Positions 40,424 to 45,686 of a DNA stretch of 45,686 bases are shown here, piece after piece. The stretch comes from an uncultured Clostridia bacterium (GTDB taxonomy: Bacteria > Bacillota > Clostridia > TANB77 > CAG-508). Position numbers and translations under genes: made by a program. Location of the stretch: positions 1-45,686 of the forward strand of contig CALXAD010000013.1 of NCBI GenBank assembly GCA_944386195.1, in the 5' to 3' direction. The number at the start of each line of letters is the position of its first letter. Position 1 is the stretch's first letter. The notes below the pieces were generated by a model. That model had not been told where the DNA came from. It did no database searches and was given only the letters and a program-made list of their open reading frames with translations.

Positions 40424-41431
40424 TTATTCTCCTAAATATTCATATCCTAAATGTTTATATGCAGGTGGTAATACTTTTCTTCCTCTTAATGTTCTTGCAA
40501 TAAAACCTATTTGGATTAAATATGGTTCATATACATCTTCTATTGTATCTATTTCTTCTCCAACTGTTGCGGCAAGTGCTTCTATTCCAACAGCTCTTCC
40601 ACCATATTGTACAATCATTGTTTCTAATAATTTTCTATCTATTTCATCTAAACCTAATTCATCTATTTCCAAACTATTTAATGCATGTTTTGCAATTTTT
40701 AAATCAATATCTCCATTACCTAAAACAACTGCATAATCTCTTACTCTCTTTAATAATCTATTTGCTATTCTAGGTGTTCCTCTTGACCTTCTTGCTATTT
40801 CTTTTGCTGCTTCTTCATCAATATTTACATTTAATATCTTGCTTGACCTTTTTATAATAGTTGATAAATCTTCTATTGAATACAATTCTAATCTGTGTAT
40901 AATTCCAAATCTATCACGAAGTGGTGTGGTAAGTGACCCCGCTTTTGTTGTTGCTCCTATTAATGTGAATTTTGGTAAATCTAATCTAATAGACCTACTA
41001 CTTGGACCTTTTCCTATTACTATATCTAATGTAAAATCTTCTAATGCTGGATATAATATTTCCTCTACACTTTTACTAAGTCTATGAATTTCATCTATAA
41101 ATAAAACATCAAATTCTGATAAGTTTGTAAGTAAACCTGCTAAATCTCCAGGTTTTTCTATTGCTGGTCCAGATGTTATTTTTATATTTGAATGCATTTC
41201 ATTTGCTATAATACTTGCAAGTGTTGTTTTTCCAAGTCCAGGAGGTCCATATAATAAACAATGGTCTAATGGCTCATTTCTTTTTTTAGCTGATTCTATA
41301 TATATTTTCATATTTTCTTTTACTTTGTTTTGTCCAATATATTCATCTAGAGTTTTAGGTCTTAATGAATTTTCCATTCTTTCTTCGCTGCTTCCTTCTA
41401 AATTTGGACTAACTACTCTTTCCTCATCCAT
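40424..41431 (-). CDS. ruvB: Holliday junction branch migration helicase RuvB
   Basis: The 335-residue AAA+ ATPase has the RuvB start '[22 protein letters not shown]', Walker A '[11 protein letters not shown]' (about 62-72), Walker B '[16 protein letters not shown]', '[20 protein letters not shown]' (sensor 1 and arginine finger region) and a C-terminal winged helix ('[23 protein letters not shown]'). It drives branch migration with RuvA during recombination repair. ruvA and ruvC are not adjacent. The ATG at 41431 follows GGAAGG. Confidence 0.96.
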   Translation of the reverse strand: MDEERVVSPNLEGSSEERMENSLRPKTLDEYIGQNKVKENMKIYIESAKKRNEPLDHCLLYGPPGLGKTTLASIIANEMHSNIKITSGPAIEKPGDLAGLLTNLSEFDVLFIDEIHRLSKSVEEILYPALEDFTLDIVIGKGPSSRSIRLDLPKFTLIGATTKAGSLTTPLRDRFGIIHRLELYSIEDLSTIIKRSSKILNVNIDEEAAKEIARRSRGTPRIANRLLKRVRDYAVVLGNGDIDLKIAKHALNSLEIDELGLDEIDRKLLETMIVQYGGRAVGIEALAATVGEEIDTIEDVYEPYLIQIGFIARTLRGRKVLPPAYKHLGYEYLGE

Positions 41432-41446
41432 GTTTTTTCCTTCCTT

Positions 41447-43354
41447 CTATTTTAATAAGTTATTTATACTTATTGATGTTGATATTCTTAATTCTTCTTT
41501 CATATCATTATAATACTCTTCTAGTACTTTCTTTTCATCTTCTTGAATTTCTTCGGGATTTACTTCCTCTCCATCTATTCTTTTATACCATTTCTCATCA
41601 TAATAATATCTACTAGTTACAATTCTTTCATTATTTAAACATATGAAATCTTTCCTTGCAAACATATTTGTTCCAAGGCTTACTCCCGAATTTCCATCTA
41701 TTAAATATTCAAAAGTAGGCTCTATGTCTAATTTGCTTACTGGTTTTTCTATTGTTAAATTTTCTATTCCTGGTATTCTCATACCACAAGCTACTCTTAT
41801 GTAGTTTAATTTTATATCAACATCATTTAAATCTGGTTTTATTTGTCTTAAGAAGTCTAACATTTCTTCATTATACATATCAATACCATTATGGTCTCCA
41901 TATAGTAAAATAATTGTATTATCATATAAATTCGCTTCTTTTAATTCATCTATAAATTTTCCAAATGCATAATCTGCATAATTTACTGATTCTAAATAAT
42001 TTCCAAAAAAAGTATCTTTATATTTTCCCACATCGATACTTACTTTACTTCTATCTTCTAATCCATCTAATGTAAATCCTGTATGAGATGATGCTGATAC
42101 TATAAATGAGAAAAATGGCATATCATATGTTTTTAGTTTTTCTACTGCTTGCTTATATAATAATTCATCTGATAAATATCCCATTATATTTTCTGAAGTA
42201 TCTTTAAATGAATCTTTTAATTCTATATGATTTACACCAAATGATTTATATACATTTCCTCTATTCCAAAAATACCCATAATTTCCATGCATATATGATG
42301 TATCATATCCTGAATCACTAAACATTGTAAATATATTATCATATTTATTTGTATAATATCTACTATAAGACATTCCGTTCTCCATAGGATATAATGATGT
42401 TACTGTAGAAAATTCAGAGTCTGCTGTTGTTGAATAGCTTTGCATAAACATATTAGAAAATTCTATATTTTCATTTATAAATTTATTTAAATTAGGTGTA
42501 ATTTCTTTTCCGTTTATTTTCTTATTTATTACAAATTCTTGTATTGATTCTAATTGTAATATTATTACATTTTTATCTTGTGCTATTCCTTTTAAATCAT
42601 AATTACTATCGCCATATTTTTCAGCATATTTTTCTTTTAATTCATTATAATCTTTTAACATTTCTTCTTTATTGTCATACTTTGCACTTTTCTTTATATT
42701 TATTAAACTTTCTATATCTGCTATGTGATAGCCATATATTGTTCCTTTTTTCACTTGTGTATCTTTATTATATGGGTCTTCCCCTGCTTTTTCCACATAT
42801 TTTACATCTATTGTTAAAAACATATAAACTGCAACTAAACCTGATATTATTCTTAATAAATTTATCTTCCAACTTACTTTTTTCTTTTTTTCTAATTTAA
42901 ATATTTTTGTTACTAACAATATTAAAATTATTATTATATCTAAAAAATATAGTATTTCTTTAAATTCTAATAGCATTGGAAGTGTTCCCATTATTTCTTC
43001 TTCATATTGGAGATTTGTAATTTGTGCTATTGATAAAACCGAACTTGAATATGTATAATATAAATTATCTGCAAATAATAAAATACTAACTATTACATCA
43101 AATGCTATTGTAAAAATATTTCTTAATCTATTTGGTAATACACATATCAAACATATAAAAGTTATTATAAACATAGCTGTTCCATAAACTAATTCTTTAT
43201 CTATTACTTCTCTAATTGTTATTGTATTTTCATAAAACAATATTGTTTTTAATAGCAATAAAATTCCTATTACAATAGGAAATCCTATTGAATTAAAAAA
43301 ATTGTTTATTATTTTTATTATTTTTTCTTTGTTTATTTTCTTTTTATTTTCCAA
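41447..43354 (-). CDS. LTA synthase family protein (sulfatase-type polyglycerol-phosphate transferase)
   Basis: The 635-residue protein has five N-terminal membrane helices (about 15-190) and a large extracytoplasmic sulfatase-fold domain. The likely catalytic Thr lies in 'MQSYSTTADSEFSTVTSLYP'. Metal ligands are seen in 'ILQLESIQEF', 'DTSYMHGNYGYFWN' and 'LLYGDHNGIDMY'. LtaS enzymes transfer glycerol phosphate from phosphatidylglycerol to build lipoteichoic acid. The start is a TTG at 43354, preceded by AAAGGAAG. It lies between the Alg13/14-like pair and ruvB on the same strand. The exact product (LtaS, primase or another phosphotransferase) is not resolved. Confidence 0.87.
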   Translation of the reverse strand: MENKKKINKEKIIKIINNFFNSIGFPIVIGILLLLKTILFYENTITIREVIDKELVYGTAMFIITFICLICVLPNRLRNIFTIAFDVIVSILLFADNLYYTYSSSVLSIAQITNLQYEEEIMGTLPMLLEFKEILYFLDIIIILILLVTKIFKLEKKKKVSWKINLLRIISGLVAVYMFLTIDVKYVEKAGEDPYNKDTQVKKGTIYGYHIADIESLINIKKSAKYDNKEEMLKDYNELKEKYAEKYGDSNYDLKGIAQDKNVIILQLESIQEFVINKKINGKEITPNLNKFINENIEFSNMFMQSYSTTADSEFSTVTSLYPMENGMSYSRYYTNKYDNIFTMFSDSGYDTSYMHGNYGYFWNRGNVYKSFGVNHIELKDSFKDTSENIMGYLSDELLYKQAVEKLKTYDMPFFSFIVSASSHTGFTLDGLEDRSKVSIDVGKYKDTFFGNYLESVNYADYAFGKFIDELKEANLYDNTIILLYGDHNGIDMYNEEMLDFLRQIKPDLNDVDIKLNYIRVACGMRIPGIENLTIEKPVSKLDIEPTFEYLIDGNSGVSLGTNMFARKDFICLNNERIVTSRYYYDEKWYKRIDGEEVNPEEIQEDEKKVLEEYYNDMKEELRISTSISINNLLK

Positions 43355-43368
43355 ACTATTTCTTCCTT

Positions 43369-43851
43369 TTATTTAATATTATCTATAAAATTTTCTATTA
43401 TTGATAGCATTTTTCTATTATTTACCTCATATTTATTAGGTACAAATTCTTTTGCTTTTTCTATTGCTTTTTCTAAATCAGAAACTTCATAACATCCTAT
43501 TATATAACCTTTTTTATCAAATGATTCTACTATTTGTTTTTGGTGGTCATTTACATGTTCTCCATATTTATGAAGTCTAGGCACAGCAATAACTTTCTTT
43601 TTTCTTTTTATTGAACTTATTATTGAGCCTACTCCTCCATGTGTTATTATTAAATCTGCCTTATCTTGGTATTTTTCTAATTCTTGTTGTGGTATTAAAC
43701 TAAATATTCTCATATTTTTTGAGTCATATTTAGTATATCCTGCTTGTACTATAACTTTTTCATTTATTACTCCACATTCTATTAACCTATCTATTTCTTC
43801 TAATAGTCTATGGAAACTATTATTTTGAGTTCCTAACATAACTAATATCAT
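43369..43851 (-). CDS. Alg13-like glycosyltransferase subunit (PssE type)
   Basis: The 160-residue protein matches the C-terminal half of GT28-type glycosyltransferases: 'MILVMLGTQNNSFHRLLEEIDRL', 'FSLIPQQELEKYQDKADLIITHGGVGSI' (sugar-nucleotide binding) and 'VPRLHKYGEHVNDHQKQIVE'. In PssD/PssE pairs this subunit binds the UDP-sugar and works with the membrane-bound Alg14-like partner. It overlaps the partner gene by 4 bases. Confidence 0.85.
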   Translation of the reverse strand: MILVMLGTQNNSFHRLLEEIDRLIECGVINEKVIVQAGYTKYDSKNMRIFSLIPQQELEKYQDKADLIITHGGVGSIISSIKRKKKVIAVPRLHKYGEHVNDHQKQIVESFDKKGYIIGCYEVSDLEKAIEKAKEFVPNKYEVNNRKMLSIIENFIDNIK

Positions 43852-44324
43852 TGATAAATTGAACCTCCATAAACAGCTTTGGGATAAATCTTAAGCATTT
43901 CTTCCCATTGTACTATAAATAAATCTGCTATTGGATATATTAGCCTTCCTGTTGCTGTTTTTTTATTTCTATTTGCAAATGTTTCTATATATATTATTTT
44001 ACTTCCAAATATTTTTCCTATTATACACATTGGTCCTGCTGTATGTGTTCCTGTTGTTATAATTACTTTTGGTCTTATTTTAAAATAATAATATATAGTT
44101 TTTAAACATAAATAAAAATATTTAAATATATAGCTAAATAATTTACTTCTTGTCCCATATGGTAAGAAGTCTATTTTGTCTCCATATTTTTCTTTTAATG
44201 ATTCATTTGCTTTATCTTTTTCTGTTATTATATGATAATCATATTTTTCAAATAAAGGAGATAATTGTAGCATTTCACTTAAATGCCCTCCTGTACTTGA
44301 TATAAATAATACTTTTTTCTTCAT
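43848..44324 (-). CDS. Alg14-like glycosyltransferase subunit (PssD type)
   Basis: The protein has 158 residues. It opens with 'KKVLFISSTGGHLSEMLQLSPLF', the conserved Alg14/PssD start, and has a hydrophobic segment (about 65-85). 'VIITTGTHTAGPMCIIGKIFGSKIIYIETFA' and a C-terminal 'PIADLFIVQWEEMLKIYPKAVYGGSIY' follow. It anchors the Alg13-like partner to the membrane for lipid-linked oligosaccharide or polysaccharide synthesis. The start is placed at the ATG at 44324 with AAAGGTG upstream. Confidence 0.85.
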   Translation of the reverse strand: MKKKVLFISSTGGHLSEMLQLSPLFEKYDYHIITEKDKANESLKEKYGDKIDFLPYGTRSKLFSYIFKYFYLCLKTIYYYFKIRPKVIITTGTHTAGPMCIIGKIFGSKIIYIETFANRNKKTATGRLIYPIADLFIVQWEEMLKIYPKAVYGGSIYQ

Positions 44325-44358
44325 AAAAAACACCTTTTATCCTCTTTTCCACAGTCTT

Positions 44359-44387
44359 ATTATATCTTTTTTTTACTATTATGTCTA
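44359..44387 (-). promoter_or_regulatory. Promoter of the pssD-like/pssE-like/ltaS/ruvB run
   Basis: On the minus strand TAGACA (44382-44387), a 17-base spacer and TATAAT (44359-44364) form a good housekeeping promoter 35 bases before the first start codon. Confidence 0.65.
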
Positions 44388-44418
44388 GGAACAAAAATGA
44401 AAATTAAAATTTTCATCC

Positions 44419-44445
44419 TTGCTACTAATTTAAAATTAGTAGCAA
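44419..44445. terminator. Perfect 13-bp hairpin between TnpB and the pssD-like operon
   Basis: TTGCTACTAATTT and AAATTAGTAGCAA flank a single A. The hairpin lies about 45 bases after the tnpB stop. It could be the tnpB terminator or part of the element right end, where TnpB guide RNAs are normally encoded. Confidence 0.55.
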
Positions 44446-44487
44446 TTTTTATAAAGATGTTGTTTTTAAGTTTCCACCTAAGTTCTC

Positions 44488-45621
44488 TTAGGCAACCCTT
44501 TTCTTTAATGGTCGTTGTTCTCGGCCAATATCCATCGCTATTTCTAGGTTTGGACTAAAGTTTTCTTTTATATATTTTCTTAAGATGTTTAAACTTCCAT
44601 TTACATCTGCATTTATTATCTTTCCACTATTGGTTTTGAATAATCCTCTCTTTATTCTTCTACTTTTATTATAATATTTTTTATTTATTTCTTCTTTATC
44701 TATACTACTTACTCCTGATGTATATTCTTCTCCTATCTTTTCTACTTCTATTCCTTCTAGTTTTGCTTTATATTCTATTTTTTCTACTAAATTTTGTATA
44801 GGCATTTCTACAAATCTTTTATTATTCTTCATGTTTTGTTTTATATTTTTTATATCTCCTATTACTATTGTACCACATGCATTTTCCTTTGCATAATTTA
44901 TTATCATCCTACTTGCTTTATGCATATATGTATTTCTATAATTTCTTCTTTGCTCATATAATTTTTTTATTTTCTTTGTATTTTTATATTCTTTACTTCC
45001 TATCATTTTCATTTGTATTCCTTTTAGTCTATCTATTTCTTTATTTATATAGCCTATTTTTGATTTTAGTCTTTCTCCTGCTACTATTAAATTATTATTG
45101 TTATTCATATTTGTACATGTCGCTAAATTATCCATTCCTAAATCTATTGCCATTATATTTGATGCAACTCTTATTTCTTTTTCTTCTTTTTCGTATATTA
45201 TATACATTCTACATTTTCCTTCTGCTATATTTCCTATCTTTATCATTTTTATGCTTTCTAAATTTACTAGCTTTTCTAATTTCTTTGGTATTAGAAAATT
45301 TAAACTATTTACTTTAAATTCTTCTTGCATCTCTTTTGATATTGATAGTTTTATTTTTCTTCCTTCTTGTCTTATTGCATACTTTGTAAATGTTATTTGT
45401 ATCTTTCCTTTATTTTTATATTTTGGCATTTGTGGCTTTTCTTTTATATCCTTGTTTCCTTCTTCATACATTTTCTTTAATGCTATATATGATTTATGGT
45501 CTCTTATACAATTTAATATTATTTGTTGTAATGTATGTGAATTTAAGTACTTTGAGTGCCAATTTTCTTCTCTATATTTTTTATATATTTTACTGCTATC
45601 TTCGTTTACTCTGGAGCTATG
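44488..45621 (-). pseudogene. tnpB: 5'-truncated TnpB (IS200/IS605-type RNA-guided nuclease)
   Basis: The frame is open from 45621 with no start codon until the Met at 45471; the first about 50 residues of a normal TnpB are missing. The remainder shows 'SYIALKKMYEEGNKD', the wedge region, RuvC-I 'IMAIDLGMDNLATCTN', the helical bridge ('YEQRRNYRNTYMHKASRMI') and RuvC-III 'KIINADVNGSLNILRK'. The usual zinc-finger cysteines are absent ('YTSGVSSIDKEEINKKYY'), as in a known Cys-less TnpB subgroup. The usual RuvC-II Glu position reads 'TIVIGDIKNIKQ', so a relocated Glu, perhaps in 'KIGEEYTSG', would be needed. Truncation coincides with the end of another probable element at about 45622. Confidence 0.75.
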
Positions 45622-45686
45622 TCAAGTTTTTGGACACAAAATCGTGTAATTTTTACGCAGAAATTTTTTCGATTTCATAAGGTATT
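45612..45686. mobile_element. Probable terminus of another mobile element at the window edge
   Basis: The sequence from about 45612 (GAGCTATGTCAAGTTTTTGG) differs in base composition from the TnpB frame, which it cuts. It has the look of an insertion-sequence end such as those of Mutator/IS256-like elements. No coding sequence is visible before the window ends, so the family is a guess. Confidence 0.35.

Noticed and set aside
43848..43851. Overlap of the Alg14-like and Alg13-like genes as another frameshift
   Set aside because: This is an ordinary ATGA overlap of two genes known to be separate subunits, with no CGG at the junction.

Overview
The window is a very AT-rich stretch of about 45.7 kb from a spore-forming, Gram-positive anaerobe, most likely an uncultured gut Clostridia lineage. 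Support for this comes from sporulation genes (sleB-like cortex lytic enzyme, ylbJ, dipicolinate synthase dpaA), strong AGGAGG-type ribosome binding sites with many TTG/GTG starts, Firmicutes envelope genes (LTA synthase family, UppP) and AGA-dominated arginine usage. No rRNA, tRNA or CRISPR array was seen.

Layout. 1-6.5 kb (minus strand): murB, a divergent yvcK, a glycogen debranching enzyme, holA and sleB in one compact run. 6.7-8.0 kb (plus): ylbJ and a small Tyr/Asn-rich gene. 8.0-12.8 kb: three insertion sequences nested in each other. An IS1202/ISNCY-like element carries a duplicated target of about 17 bp; an IS4-family element sits inside one copy of that target with its own 8-bp duplication; an IS30-family element sits near the right end of the IS4 element. 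12.9-13.7 kb: a tandem array of two small zinc-ribbon genes and a decayed third copy, each with a similar leader. 13.8-20.3 kb (minus): polA, a lytic transglycosylase, a TPR membrane protein, dpaA and uppP. 20.4-26.7 kb: a decayed Rpn-type nuclease fragment, a five-gene run containing dapD, dapL and an M20 deacylase, and an intact Rpn-type gene. 26.9-33.8 kb: a Big_14-like membrane protein, a two-component/ABC transporter operon, a PHP phosphoesterase, an esterase and a small membrane protein. 33.8-37.9 kb: remnants, a DUF1016 nuclease with a -1 frame break, a QueH-GNAT fusion, and an ECF sigma/anti-sigma pair with its own ECF-type promoter. 38-44.3 kb: a membrane glycosyltransferase, HAD protein, ruvB, LTA synthase-like protein and an Alg13/Alg14-like pair. 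44.4-45.7 kb: a 5'-truncated TnpB abutting the end of another probable mobile element.

The most unusual signal concerns translation. Three otherwise intact genes (TPR protein, Big_14-like protein, membrane glycosyltransferase) each need one +1 frameshift. In all three the break falls exactly on an in-frame CGG codon followed by A, and the restored frame resumes with GGA (Gly). By eye I found no other in-frame CGG in roughly 13,000-14,000 codons of the window. This suggests that CGG is not read as a normal arginine codon here. CGG-A would instead act as a +1 recoding signal, through an empty-A-site shift to GGA or a tRNA that reads CGGA as four bases.
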